DNA of 64,000 bases, from positions 1,922,001-1,986,000 of the forward strand of contig JALJCS010000056.1 of assembly GCA_023055355.1 (NCBI GenBank), read 5' to 3'. The position numbers and the translations under genes are program-made. The number at the start of each line of letters is the position of its first letter. The first letter of the stretch is position 1. Positions 34,801 through 46,352 of the stretch are shown piece by piece. The notes beneath the pieces were generated by a model that was not told the DNA's origin, did not search any database, and saw nothing but the letters and a program-made list of their open reading frames with translations. This DNA is from Agelaius tricolor (Eukaryota > Chordata > Aves > Passeriformes > Icteridae).

Positions 34801-35592
34801 TCGGTTCAAGGTGTACTGCATGCCCCTCCAGGTGAAAGGAAACTGAGGCCTGCATTCTTTTGCCAGAGGAATGGAGAAAAATGTGTTAGCAATGTCAATA
34901 GTGGCATACCACTTTGCTGCCTTGGACTCCAGCTCATACTGGAGTTCCAGCATGTCCAGCACATCAGCACTCAATGGTAGAGTCACTTCATTCAAGCCAC
35001 CATAGTCCACAGTCAATCTCCATTCTCTGTCAGTCTTGCACACAGACCAAATGGGACTGTTGATGGGTGAGTGGGATTTTCTGACCACCCCTTGGCTCTC
35101 CAGCTCACAGATAATTTTGTGGATGGGGATCACAGCATCTCGATTCGTCCGATACTGCCCGTGGTGCACCGTCGAGGTGGCAATTGGCACTCGTTGCTCT
35201 TCCACCTTCAGGAGTCCTACTGCAGATGGGTTTTCTGATAGTCCAGGCAAGGTGTTCAACTGCTTAATGTTCTGTACCTCTACAGCAGCTATGCCAAAAG
35301 CCCATCTGAGTCCCTTTGGGTCTCTGTAATAGCCCTTCCGGAGGAAGTCTATGCCCAGAATACACGGGGCCTCTGGGCTGGTCACAGTAGGATGTTTCTT
35401 CCACTCTTTCCCAGTCAGGCTCACCTCAGCTTCCAACAGAGTCAATTGCTGGGATCCCCCTGTCACCCCGGCAATGGAAACAGGTTCCGCCCCCACATGT
35501 CCTGATGGTATCAGGGTACACTGCACACCAGTATCAACTAAGGCATCGTATTTTTGTGGTTCTGATGTGCCAGGCCATGGGATCCACACCAT
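31829..35592 (-). pseudogene. pol: ERVL-B pro-pol
   Basis: Protease (DTGVQCTLIPSG, with ILGIDFL towards its end) and RT (WRLTVDYGGLNEV, TIDIANTFFSIPLA, catalytic YIDD) share one 354-codon frame, 35592-34528. RT thumb, connection and RNase H lie in 34733-33711 in another frame. RNase H end and integrase lie in 33582-32750 (HVDAHVPKSRANEEH, ALGHQGRD, WQIDYITMPQTRQGKHYVL, ERDNGTHF). After the inserted LTR-like block, a chromo-like C-terminus ends at 31829 (GPGYTWWIMQKDG). Only a few frameshifts and stops were noted, but the element is not functional. Confidence 0.87.
32050..32571 (-). mobile_element. LTR-like insertion in ERVL-B integrase
   Basis: Integrase-matching sequence stops at about 32050 and resumes at about 32572. 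The intervening block reads, on the minus strand, from TGTTGCGGTGTGATGTCATGG to a ...GAAACCACCACA-type end and carries a polyadenylation-like GGAATAAAGCTCTGG (complement of 32218-32232). These are LTR features. The family and exact edges are uncertain. Confidence 0.55.
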
Positions 35593-35643
35593 CCAGAAGA
35601 TCCAGTTTTCCCGTTCTTCTCCCTGGCTAGAGGCAGGGCCCCT

Positions 35644-36498
35644 CTAACCCTGGTTATTATTTCTTTCCTGGATGTACATGGTAGAGGTACCTTCAAGGGG
35701 ATCTGACAGATCATACTTGGCAGCTTGGTCATGGGAGGTTGAGGCTACCTTCACTTTACTGGAATTCCCTCGGTTAGTGTTTCCCTCCTTGAGTTGATGC
35801 ACCCATGCTGCCAGGACAGAAGTGGGTTTCCCATCCCACCTTCCCATGTCTTCCTCATGGTCACACAGAAAGAACCATAGGTCATCCCATGGGGTGTACC
35901 CTTTCTCTCTAGCTGGGGAATGTTGGGCTCTGACTTTGGGGACTGTGACTCTTACTAGTGTCATATGGGAACTGTTCTTTCTCACCTCCTCCCTCACCAC
36001 CTCCCTTATCTCCTCTTTGAGGTCCTTGACCATGGCAGAGACACGAGCCTGCATTGGGCCATTGATCATACTTTCATAATTTCTAAGCTTGTTGGCAACA
36101 GAACCCAATGACTCTTGGTTGGTATCAGTATTAATCGTTGCAATGCAGGTGGTGTATTGAGATGGCCCTAGATTTGCCAGACTCCACAACATTTGCCCTG
36201 TGCACATTGCCTTGTCAGGGTCATTATCATGCTGTCCATGCCTCCTAAAGAGTACTTCCAATACGGTCACTTCTCCCAGCTGTTGAATCCCTTCCTCAAG
36301 GGTTTTCCAGCTCATTCTATGGTGGTGCTCCTGCATTCTGTCTCTGTGGACAAACTTCTCTCTTGCACTCATTAAAAGCTGCTCCCAGAGGGAAAGAGAC
36401 CCTGGCTCTCTTACAAAATTCTGATTCATACCTGAGTCCTGGGTTAAGGGTCCCAAATTCCTTGCCTCACCACAATCTAGCTGGACACCTGTACCCAT
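35644..36498 (-). pseudogene. gag: ERVL-B gag, 284-codon open frame
   Basis: A continuous frame encodes an ERVL-type Gag fragment: LGPLTQDSGMNQNF, ISW-type MSWKTLEEGIQQLGEVTVLE, and a basic C-terminal part. Related gag text continues upstream of 36498 (for example WLLQVWDLMGT), so the frame is a 5'-truncated piece. There is no zinc knuckle. It ends just before pro. Confidence 0.75.
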
Positions 36499-36953
36499 AA
36501 GGTCCCAGACCTGAAGTAGCCAGGTTGTAGAAGCATTTGCTTACTTTAGCATGGAGGCCTTTGCCTACAATTTGAACAAGTCATCTCTCCATACTTGCAC
36601 GCATTACAGGGAAAAAGAGTCAGATGTATCAATTACATCCTTCTCCATAGCTTTACAAGAGGATTTCAGCCCCAAGACTAAGGCATCTCCTCATCCCTCC
36701 CATCTGGGACTTGACTTTTTCTTCACTGACCTTGGTGTCTTCATGTTACTCTTCTATGTGCCTGCACTTGTCCTTTTCTCTCACTCGAGGGAGGACTGAA
36801 ACACTGAAAGAGTTAATATCTCTCATGGGGCCTGCAGATAGTAATGTGACCCCAGCCCGGCTCCATAGCTTTCGCCAGGAACTGTGGCCAGGTGCTTGAA
36901 GGGAAAGAGAGAGTTCCCGGGTTTCTTTCGTCTTTAACATGTGTTTTTTGCAG

Positions 36954-37124
36954 AGGCGTGTACAGCTTTCCAGTGGTTCAACAGATTGTCAATTCCCAAA
37001 GCCAACCACTGATTAGTTTCCTGTCAGACATGGAGGAAACAGCCAGCAGCCTCTCCCAAAACATCACTTCCGTGATGCAAAACCAGCACAATTGTCTAAT
37101 TTCACCAGATATTATCAACACTGG
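36954..37124 (+). other. Unidentified exon-like open block between splice-type sites
   Basis: An open stretch of 171 bp is preceded by TTTTTTGCAG and followed by GGGTAATG. It encodes, without stops, GVYSFPVVQQIVNSQSQPL, then SFLSDMEETASSLSQNITSV and ending SPDIINTG. I do not recognise the protein and it does not match Patched. The flanking DNA to the right (37125-38587) looks like unique host intron. It could be an exon of another gene moved here, a lineage-specific exon, or a chance frame in ERV leader sequence. Confidence 0.35.
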
Positions 37125-38587
37125 GTAATGCATTCAATCATAGCATTCAGAATGAGATAATAATAACAGATTTTGGTGTGTGTGATCTTTATATATGGAT
37201 TTGTTTATTCACAGTCTTCTTCCTCCCTCTTACTCAGGCTTGTTTAAACTAGGCTTCCTTGATATGTTTGACAGCTTTCTAGAAAAACTTAAAAAGCAAT
37301 TAAATACTGCAGTTTACTTCTCACAGATGCCACCTTCTTATCTAAATAGAGGATTTTTAACAGATTAAAAAGATTATTCTTGATCTTATTTTGCTCCTAA
37401 TTTGCTTTCCTTAAGATATTGCAAGATAACTGTCAAATTTCCATAACTTTTGAGGACCAGTATCTGTAAATTACCTATCTTCTAGGGAAAATACATGGTT
37501 TCCTGACTAGCCTTGCACGTGGAAACCAAATTTTTACTTAGAAACGTATGTTTTGCATATCAATGCGTTACTTTTTCAGCTTCTGTTCTGTCAGCTAATG
37601 CAGTTCATTGATACCTATGTTCATTCTTCTGTTTCAGTTAGCAGTTGCAGCAACAACAGTAATATTTTAAGCTGTACATTATTATAAAATGTAAAATTTG
37701 AGCATTTTTCTCAGAAAGTGATTAGGTTTTGTCTGCTTAATGGATTATTTTTTTACTTCTCTCTGATGTTCCCATTTCATTAAACTCCTTCAGTTAATAC
37801 CTTTGAGTAAACTCCATTTTTTCCCTGCTCTAGTACTAATCTTACCTTTATTGGTTTTTCAACTAAAAACTCTGAGGCCCTTTTCTTTCTCATTTGACCA
37901 TTCCCCTCTAAAAGGGTGAAAGCAGATGCCCTGCCTGTTAAAAAAAAATCCTCTATTTGCTCTTAGCTCAGCTGTTTCTAGATTGTTTGTACATTGGGAG
38001 ATCTACTACCTTAAATTTTTGTTGGTGCTTTCCTGATCAATGTCACCATTACAGATTGCAGGTATTGCCAAGATACCCCTCTTTTCATATGTTCCTGTTC
38101 CCAGCCACCAGACTTCTAAATAGTATTGGGAAGGGAAGGTGGTGGCTGATGCATCAGGTCAGAGATTCAATCACTTCTCAACAGTTCTTCCTTCCCCCCT
38201 TGCTAATATGGATCTCAAACCACTTCCTCCTCTTGTCTCACTCACTTCCAAGTTCCCCTAAGTTGGGGATTTATAGCAGAAACTGGAAGGCACACTGCTC
38301 CTTATCAGTTCATGAGGTATTTTTTGATGAGACAACACATTTGAATTTATATACAAACAATATTTTCTGTATTTAATTCTGAAAACTGTGAAATGGTATG
38401 TCCTTCACATATCGGGGGGAGGACAAGTGAGAGAAAGTATAATATATATAGGAAGTGTGGTGTTAAGCTATAGGAATCCATCAAAATACAAGTCAGGATA
38501 GAGAGGGTTGTTTAGAAATATTTGAATTGCGGTATCAGTACATTAACTCCAGTATAGCACAGTGGGAAATCTAGTTGCTCTAAAAAG
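37125..38587. other. Apparent host intronic sequence
   Basis: AT-rich DNA with no recognised repeat or ORF of note. Its last six bases, AAAAAG (38582-38587), are the left target duplication of ERV-3. Confidence 0.5.
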
Positions 38588-39177
38588 TGTGGAAACCCAG
38601 AGCACTGGGAATATTTCTCTGTCTGCTCTGGGGTGTCCTGATCCCCAGGGGAGCACTGACTTTGACCCTCATTCATGGAGAAAGTTTCCTAGACTTCAGG
38701 ATAGATTAGAATCCACAAAAGTGGGAAATAGATTATAGAGAGTAGTGTAGGTGTATCACTTGGTGAGAAATTTAGGTTTTGGGATTTTTAGTATGTTGTG
38801 GATGGAAGCAAGATGGAGGACACAGAGTGTTGTCCTGAGTTTCTTCTTCATGCTTCTTCTTCCTTCTTCTTCATGGGTTTGGGTGGCATTTTGTAAGTGA
38901 GCAGAAAAGTCCACATTGCGGGCTCTTTGGGATCAGTTATTGGGTTAAAAGGGAAAATAATCTAGGTGTCAGTTCTTAATTGGATAATTTAGTCTTAAAA
39001 GACCTTGTAACAAGAGATTGTTAGCCATTTTGTGCCTTCTAATGAAAAGCTGCCGAACTCACAGTAGTGAAACTGTTTTACTGACAAAAAATAATAAACA
39101 CTTGAGTCTGAACACGAACTACTGTTTCAAGTGCCTTCAATCCAGACCCAGAGAAATCGACAACTGGTACCCCGGCA
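38588..39177 (+). repeat. ERV-3 5' LTR (590 bp)
   Basis: The LTR begins TGTGGAAACCCAG and ends CCCCGGCA. It contains a CTTCTTCTTC-rich stretch near 38845 and a polyadenylation signal in AATAATAAACAC (near 39090). A primer-like TGGTGCCTCCGTG follows at 39180. The tRNA was not identified with confidence. Confidence 0.92.
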
Positions 39178-39397
39178 ACTGGTGCCTCCGTGTAAAAGTG
39201 GCAGCTCAGTAAGAAGAAACTGTGCCAGGAACCCTTGACGAAAACCAGGACCCAGGAAAACTCCTCCGCAGATGAACATCTTGGCGTTTGGACATTCGGA
39301 GAACCCAGTGGAAGAAGCCAATTCCAAAGTTGCAGGACAGACCAGACCCCAAGAACAGCAGACCCATTAGGGTCGGGTAAGCTGACAAGGACTCAGG

Positions 39398-41404
39398 ATG
39401 AGTGGTAACCTCTCCAAAACTGACTCGGATGTCATAAATAACCTAGAAATATTGATGAAATAGCATCCAATTCGAGTCTCAAGACAGGAACTGGAATTTT
39501 TGCTGTCCTGGGTGAGGGAGATGTGCCCAAATGTCTCTGTTAATGACTTATTTGACCCAAATCTGTGGGAAGATGTAGATGCTGAGTTTTGCTGCGCGGC
39601 TGTGTGTGTGTGGGAGAAGGGGTGCTGTGAGACTGCTTTCAGTTGGTAGACTTGTGCATGAAGTTTTACGTATGGCAAAATGCAAAAAACCCTTTGCAGA
39701 CGCTGCTTTGCAAACATCTCAGCAGCTGCAAGGTGTTTCCTCGCAGGCAGGAGACCAGGGACCTGCGGCCCCCACAGGGAGAGAGACTGGCCCCCTTGTC
39801 CCCCCTGAATTACAAGAAGGAGGTCTTATCCCTGCAAATGCTGGCATGGAGTCACCCACTGGTCCGGGGGAGGTGCGCGGTGTGGGTGATGCAGCCAAGG
39901 CAAAGCCCGAAAGGGACCCAGGGGGATTTCCGAAGATGAAACTGTTGGTGTTGGAGGCGGCCGAAGCAGACATGGCATTTTTCGGATTCTTTTTATCTGC
40001 GCGCGTCTCGGAGGCAGGAGCGGAGGGGGCTCGGGAAGTCGCTGTTTTCCCCGTACCTCTCCACACCTTGGGGGCAGCTCCAATCGTCTGAGCCAGCCTC
40101 CGGAGCTTGGGTGGCAACGCCCCTGTTACCTGGTAGTCCACCCATAGCTCCTGCCCCCGTCCATGCCCCAAAACCGACGTCAGAAGGGTCTCTCCACCCC
40201 CCTGGGTCAACAGGGGCGGCCCCGCACCCAAGAGATGTCAGCCTTGTCCAACCCACTCCCGCCTTCGAGCCTGCAAGGGGCAGCCCCTCCACTCCAGCCC
40301 GCGCAGCCAAAAGCCGTGAGGGGGGGAGGGGGGTAGTCTCCCCGCTCCTGCTCTAGCAATATTGTCAGAGCCTGAGAAATCGCTCACCACAGCTCACCCA
40401 GGGACAGAGGACATTTTAACCCTGCGGAAGTACTCCCCACAGACAGGGGATCCCCTGAATTACTGGGGACCAGCGCGAGAGCGGGCGGATCGCTTCCCGG
40501 CGCGCAACAGTTTGAAACCGTGAAAAGCTCGCAAGATACGCAATCTGCGCAGCCAGGAACTGCACAGACAGATCAGGCTACGCAAAGTGCGCAGCCACCG
40601 CAAACAGCGGAAAATAAAGAAGTAACACAGCCCGGTTCGGGTGGAATTGCATTTAGTGCCAGCAGGGCGGGCTCAGCGGCAATTTTTAAACGTAAAAAGC
40701 ACGGCTTTGCCTTCAGCAAGTTCGCAGAGCCCGGCGGGGATGAGCCGGCAGCAGACGGAGGTTCCGGGAGAACAGAAACCGCTCGGAACGAGCGAATGGG
40801 AACACGGTCCGGGTTCCGGACCGGGGGTTACAAACACAGACCCAGAAATCACAATCGGTGTTTCACTAATGCCCATACCAGCGGCGCGGAGTCTCCCTTC
40901 CCTGCCTGCTTTCTTTCAAACGCCGACAGACCGCACGGCAACAGCCGCGATCTTCCCGAGTTCTTGGATGCCCTCAGGCATCTCGGCAGTACCGATGGCT
41001 TCTCCCTTCGCACAGTCCGTTACATACCATGCCGCGGTACGGCGGGAATTCTTCACAAACCTTTTCTTTCAGCTCAGAGATCGTGCGCAGCATCTGTCCC
41101 TTTCAACAACGGCGGCGTCCTCCACCCATCTTCCGTACAAGAAAATGGCGGCGCCTTGCTCAAGTTTTCCGTACAGCAAAATGGCGGCATGCTCGGCGCT
41201 TCCGTGAACAATTCTACGTATTTTCGCCGACGCCATTTTGCCACCAACAAGATGATCAACCTCCTGCTGCAGCGCCTCCTCTGGCCGCTTCTTATATTGC
41301 ACCCTCCAATTCTAATTATATGCAACAACGAATGCAACCACCAATTCCTTATACAGAAAGAGAAAAAATGAATACAGTTTCAAAGCCTTGTTATGAAAAT
41401 TAAT
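39398..41404 (+). pseudogene. gag: ERV-3 gag, N-terminal and proline-rich part
   Basis: An ATG at 39398 begins MSGNLSKTDSDVINNLEIL and reaches a TAG at 39461-39463. The same frame continues as a matrix-like segment (QELEFLLSWVREMCP, NVSVNDLFDPNLW). A long proline- and alanine-rich region follows in shifting frames (39579-41371). The 284-codon open stretch from 40520 has GC content well above its surroundings. The tandem AAAATGGCGGC motifs at 41142 and 41178 lie in this part. No complete Gag can be read. Confidence 0.6.
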
Positions 41405-43316
41405 CCGCAAACACCAGAGGTTTATGTCCAAAAAGGAGACAGAGGAGTCCTTTCTGGCTTTATTCGAATAAAGGGAGAGGCCATGGGGCATTCCCCTGGG
41501 ATCTCTCGAATTTTTGGAGGATGCAGCCTCCTTTTTATCCTAATTTCCCGGCCGCATTTCCCTTCTCTATTTCCCCATTAGCTGAGGTATTTGAGAGGTA
41601 CAGACTCCCCGATACGCCTGGTACCAAAGATTTCCCTCTAATGTATAACACTCCCTTTTAATTTTTAATTCTTACTGAATTTAGGGGTTTTTCTTCCCCA
41701 TTGTTTCTTTCATCTTTCAATGTCTAATTTCGTTTATCAGCAAACCTAAAGTTTATTTGTAAAAGCAAATATCTTTTTCCATTTATCAATCAGTGGAATC
41801 CTTCCCATTGCTTCTTTTATCTCCCAGTGCTAGTTTTATCTACCAGCAGACCCACAGCTTGTTTGTAAAAACAAATCCGCTATTCCTCTCAGCCTGAAAA
41901 AGGAGCATCTTTGCAGGACACAAGCCCACAAAATACAAACAAAGTATCAGTCCTCTTTCCTCATATTCCAGAAGTCATCTCAAATAATAACACAAAAGAT
42001 TCTTCAAGAGACACATTCAATTCTACCAATTGGACAGATATTGAAAAGCATTAAAGGAAGGAGATTTCGACATGGCATCAACACAATTAATGGCCATGCC
42101 AATTAAATATGGCAGGCAAAGTGCAAATCCCAAGTGGATCAGCAACATCCAGTTAAAGTTCCCAGAAAGGAATTTGAATCCCTGCTGCTATGAGCAAAGA
42201 AAACCTACCCATCTCTTACAGAAAAAAAATCTATTTGAACCCTGTTTATTGAGAGTTGCTAACATGAAGTTATTTCACTGCGCTACCTTGCGGGACCCTA
42301 AAGCGGGAGCGCTGTTGTTTGCTTGCAGAGTTCTTTATGAAGCAACATATGATGCGAAATACCCATATTCTGCTGCACATCCACCTTTGCAAACCCCCTG
42401 AACTATAGAGGGCTTTTCCCCAGGGGCAGAAGGGCAGGGGCCCACTGCCCCCCCCACCTGGGTTTCCAGAACCTTTCTCCCACGACTCGTGACCCCTTCG
42501 TGCGCCCCCCCACCCCAGTCCCAGAACAAGCCACTACCCTTGGGACTCCTGAAGAATCCCTCGGGGAGGAGGGGGACTGAGGTAGAGGAGAGAGACTCGG
42601 AAGGGGAGGAGGGTGATCGGGAGACTGCAGCTCAAGCAGACCCCGAGAAGGGACCAGTTCCCAATTTAAGTTACTCCTTGGTGAAGAGGAGGAAGATAAT
42701 ACATCCTTTTTTGAATTCCTTACACCTGTGCATGTCCCTGAGGTAGAAGAGGGAAGGCTTGAGGAGCCACCCTGTTCTCCACTGGTTTCCCGCTCCATTC
42801 CCCATTCTGGGAGGTGTCACAGGCACCCGAGGCTTCGGTGGCAATGCCTCTTGTTTTCAGCGGGCCACCCACAGCCTCTGCCGCCGTCCAACCTCCAAAA
42901 AAGACGTCAAAACGGCCTGCCCCGCCCCATCACTCGGTTAGAGTGATCCTGGGGCTGGCCAATGTCATCCAGGTCCTACCTCCTCTCGCCCCTGAGGCCC
43001 AGACCACGTCACAAAGGGCAGGACCCATGGCAAGTTGGTCTGACATCACCATCCGCCCCTCCTGCCGCTCCATGCAGGCTCAGTCCCAACCAGGGGCAGT
43101 GCATGCTTCCCTCGCACCCTCAAGTCAACCCGCTGCCCCTCCCACTGGAGCCACAGCTGCCCTCCTTCCTCCACTGCAGGGATGGCTCTGCCTCGCCAAC
43201 GGCCTATGCAGTCAAGCATTGCCAAGTTTGGGCAGCCATCGTCTCCCGTCTCCCGAAAGTCTCCCGAAGAAGCACATCCCGCCCCACCCCATCCATGATA
43301 AGTGGAGGCTTTCAAA
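41405..43316 (+). other. ERV-3 internal sequence, partly duplicated gag
   Basis: There is no continuous frame. The segment 42823-42914 aligns with 40095-40187 (both contain GTGGCAA.GCC, CACCCA.AGC and GACGTCA), so part of the proline-rich gag seems present twice. An AT-rich stretch (41640-42060) separates the copies. The nature of 41600-42420 is unclear. Confidence 0.4.
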
Positions 43317-43321
43317 CCATC

Positions 43322-43954
43322 TGTCCTGGATTGGCAAGCAAATTGTATTCTATTTACCATCTGTATGGCAGTTGTCTTCTGTTAAGTGGGCAGTTTTCCT
43401 TATCTCTTCCAAAACCGGGATACATCTGCTGATAATGGGCTGTTGAATGTCACTGCATGACTGATAAGAACTATAGCATCCCATTGTGAGATGCTCCACC
43501 CAGAGGGGAGAGCCAAGCATTCTACCTCGATATAATGTGGAGATTCTGGAACACCAGCACGGCTTTTCTCTACTGGAGGAATAGCTGCTCTCTTCCCCTG
43601 GATCATCAGAGGAAGACTACACCTTTCTACAGGATCCCTGCTCCAACCAAACCACACCTGTCACTCCAGGAGGACTGCAGCCACAATTAAAATTGGACTG
43701 CTACCAACACCCTGACCAACAGGGTGTCAGGTCCTGTTCTGACTCTGTCAGTGTTGTTTTAGTTTAGTGCATTGTTTATCTTTTTATTTTCCTCCCTATT
43801 AAAGAACTGTTATTCCCTGCTCCCATATTTTTTGCCTGAGAGCCCCTTGATTTAAAATTTATAGCAATTCAGAAAAGGGGGGGGGTTTACATTTTCCATT
43901 TCAGGGGAAGCTCCTGCCTTCCTTAGCAAACACCTGTCTTTTGAAACCAAGACA
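43322..43954 (+). mobile_element. Solo ERVL-type LTR, 633 bp, with CCATC duplication
   Basis: The block runs from TGTCCTGGATTGGCAAGC to GAAACCAAGACA. It is flanked by CCATC at 43317-43321 and 43955-43959. A 5-bp duplication fits ERVL. It has a polyadenylation-like ATTAAAGAAC near 43799. It is the + oriented relative of the LTRs at 21315, 31155 and 63885 and interrupts ERV-3 gag. Confidence 0.92.
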
Positions 43955-43959
43955 CCATC

Positions 43960-44810
43960 CTAAACCACGGCAGCCTCAGCCGCTGCGAAAAGCGGCTCGC
44001 GGCAGATACGTGCAGCAACAGCACCACTGCAGGCACTTCAACCGCATTACGGAGCACCTTTTCCGGTTCCCTTTTCAAATGAACAGAATAGAATGAATAT
44101 ATTCCCAAGTGAATGGGAAGGATCAGAAGAAAACACATCAGCCACAGCACATTTTCCAAAGACTGATCAGGAGAGCGGAGCTCTACCCACAGGTGATTCA
44201 GGAGCACAAATTCCACCATACCAAGATATCAACGGCGAAAACACTATGACCATCACAGCCAGACAAGACATTCCTATGCCATCACAGATCCCACCCTGCT
44301 TTTGGCCCACAACAGGCAAAACTTCAGCACCTTACCTGCCTGCCCCAAGAGCCTTGTTTCCAGGGCAACAATCCAGCTCCACAATTCACCCATGTGTTTT
44401 CCCATTTTCAGAAGACTTTTTACGATACCTCTTCCTCCAACTCAGAGAATGTGCTTGGGAATTCCTACCACGACATAGTACACACTTTCCTCAAACCTCC
44501 TTTCCAGGGCAAGATGGCAACACCCTTTCTGTATCCTCTGTAAATACTCTCTATAGGTCTACATCGATGCCATCTGCAGTGCCACCGATGGCAGGTTCAG
44601 TCATTGCATCCTCATTTTCCCTGTGTGCACAACCACAGATGTCCTTCCCCATGCCTCAAACAAGAGGGGGAGGGATGCCTGGGATGCATGCACCCTTTGG
44701 GCCAGAAGAAGGTGCATCCAGGCAAACTACAAATCCACTGGATACAGGTATGGAGTTGGTTTCAATTCCCAGAAATATTCTGCAAGATGCTAATAACCTC
44801 TCATTCGGCG
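43960..44810 (+). pseudogene. gag: ERV-3 gag, second proline-rich part
   Basis: A mostly open frame (44093-44914) encodes a Pro/Ser-rich Gag section including FLRYLFLQLRECAWEF, resembling EFFTNLFFQLRDRAQHL about 3.4 kb upstream. It ends where the minus-strand LTR begins. Presumably p12-like Gag linker sequence. Function unknown. Confidence 0.5.
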
Positions 44811-45318
44811 TTATTATAAAGCAGAGCAATAGGGCTCAGGAGCTCAGTCCCTGGGTAGGGACCGGGTGCCCGAAGCTAGCTCGCTCGTGCCAAGGCCGCA
44901 GGGCTACCATCTAGCAAGCATGGTGATTATCAGCTCTATAGTGATTGCAAGCTCTTAGGATTTCAGCTCTGCTTGCTAGGTAGTGGTGCCCTGGGCTTGA
45001 GGCTGCAGCAGACGGAGAGAGAGGAGAAGGAGAAGGCGCAGGCTGTTCCACGGAGATGGCTTTATTTGGGGAGGTCCATGAAGGGTCTCTGCTCTTCTTC
45101 TTTCTCCCCTAATGGGGTACAGTATGCTTCTTTTATAGGGTTGGAAAGGATCCAAGCTTGACCAATGGGTAAGGGGTTAACATGACATTGCCTTATAGGG
45201 TTACAGAGATAGGTTAAGGGTGGAGGACAGGAAAATAGGAATTTTCTTTTGCTGTTTCAGCATTCCTATTGTTCATATCCTCCATGGTGCTTTTCCTAAA
45301 TCTATGGGGTTTACTACA
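44811..45318 (-). mobile_element. Solo LTR of the ERV-4 family, minus orientation
   Basis: The complement starts TGTAGTAAACCCC at 45318 and carries the features of the ERV-4 LTRs, including the segment CTTGCTAGGTAG (here on the + strand near 44968). It interrupts gag of ERV-3. No clear target duplication was found. Confidence 0.82.
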
Positions 45319-46352
45319 ATATGCTGTGTCAATGAATTGGGCAAACATCAGAAGGACAGCACTGAAAGAAAGAGACTTTGATATATCAGACACAGATAGC
45401 ATTGCATTGCCAGTGAGATACAGAAGACAAAATAAAAACCCTAGATGTGAACCCCTGGATCATCAGGTCATCAAAGATTGATCAGAAGCTGTGAAAACCA
45501 ACAGCCTTGGCTCGCCATACTTCAAGCAGCTTCTGAAAGGCATTTTCAACAATTACAACTTGATGCCTTTCAATTGTAGGTACATTGCCTTGACAATTTT
45601 TACAGATTCACAACTCCTGCTGTGGGATGTGAGATGGCGAAGGGACCTCATTCAACTGAGAAACAGATATGCAGGAGGGCCACACGCAGGTCTCACATTG
45701 GCTCAATTAGCAGGAGATGAATCTCATGACAGACCTGAAGATCAGTCAGCAGAGTTGCCTCGCGATGTGACTGCTGACATCAAAGAGGCAGCACAAAGGG
45801 CAATTTTGCAAATTCAACCAATTGGAACTCAGAAAGTATTTACATAGAAGTAAAGCAAGGTCTCTCCAAGCCTTTCACTTCATTCATCGATTGTCTCACA
45901 TAAGCAGTAGACTGACAAGTGAGTGATAAAGCAGCAAAGCCACACTTGCTTTGAAGTCTCACTTTTGCAAACGCCAACGCAGAGTGCAAACATATAATTA
46001 GTGCCATGCCTGGTCAACCACCCATGACTGAAATGATAGAGGCATGCAGCAAGGTAGGCACATCTCAGCCATTCAAGCAGGTGTTTGGACGGAACAGGTC
46101 GGAAAAATTCTTCAAGAGCAGCGTGAAGAATTCTCAAAAATGTTTGAGGCACTTCTTCCAGCTCTTCAACAGGCCAGTTCCACAGAAGTGATGGCAACAG
46201 CATTTGCTGGAGGACCATGCTTCAAATGCAGAAGATATGGACATGTGAAGAAGAACTGTGCAGAACCAGCGAAAAGTGCGGAAGTGCCAGGCCTTTGCCC
46301 AAGATGCAGAAAAAGGGGAACACTATGCAGATCAGTGTTATTCCAAATATGA
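45319..46352 (+). pseudogene. gag: ERV-3 gag capsid and nucleocapsid
   Basis: The frames at 45269-45481 and 45491-45847 together encode a betaretrovirus-like capsid: DHQVIKD, then SPYFKQLLKGIFNNYNLMPF, YIALTIFTDSQLLLWD and GLTLAQLAGDESHDRP, broken by a TGA at 45480-45482. After another frame change comes MPGQPPMTEMIEAC and one good zinc knuckle, CFKCRRYGHVKKNC (about 46219-46260). The second knuckle, CPRCRKRG, is damaged. Class II affinity is clear. Confidence 0.82.

Larger units (their letters stand above)
31155..36950 (-). mobile_element. ERVL-B: minus-strand ERVL provirus, 5' LTR missing
   Basis: Read on the minus strand, this has gag (36498-35644), pro-pol (35592-32750, continuing to 31829) and a 3' LTR (31812-31155). 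An additional LTR-like insertion sits in the integrase region. No 5' LTR was found, and the element fades out between 36550 and 36950. It lies tail to tail with ERVL-A, sharing about 95 percent identity over a 120-bp integrase stretch I compared by eye. Its frames are longer and better kept than those of ERVL-A. Confidence 0.85.

Noticed and set aside
38821..38880. CTTCTTCTTC stretch as a CRISPR-like or functional repeat
   Set aside because: It is simple-sequence DNA inside the ERV-3 LTR, repeated in the 3' LTR.
39719..40310. Minus-strand 170- and 105-codon frames
   Set aside because: They are antisense to the proline-rich gag section of ERV-3 and have no recognisable domain.
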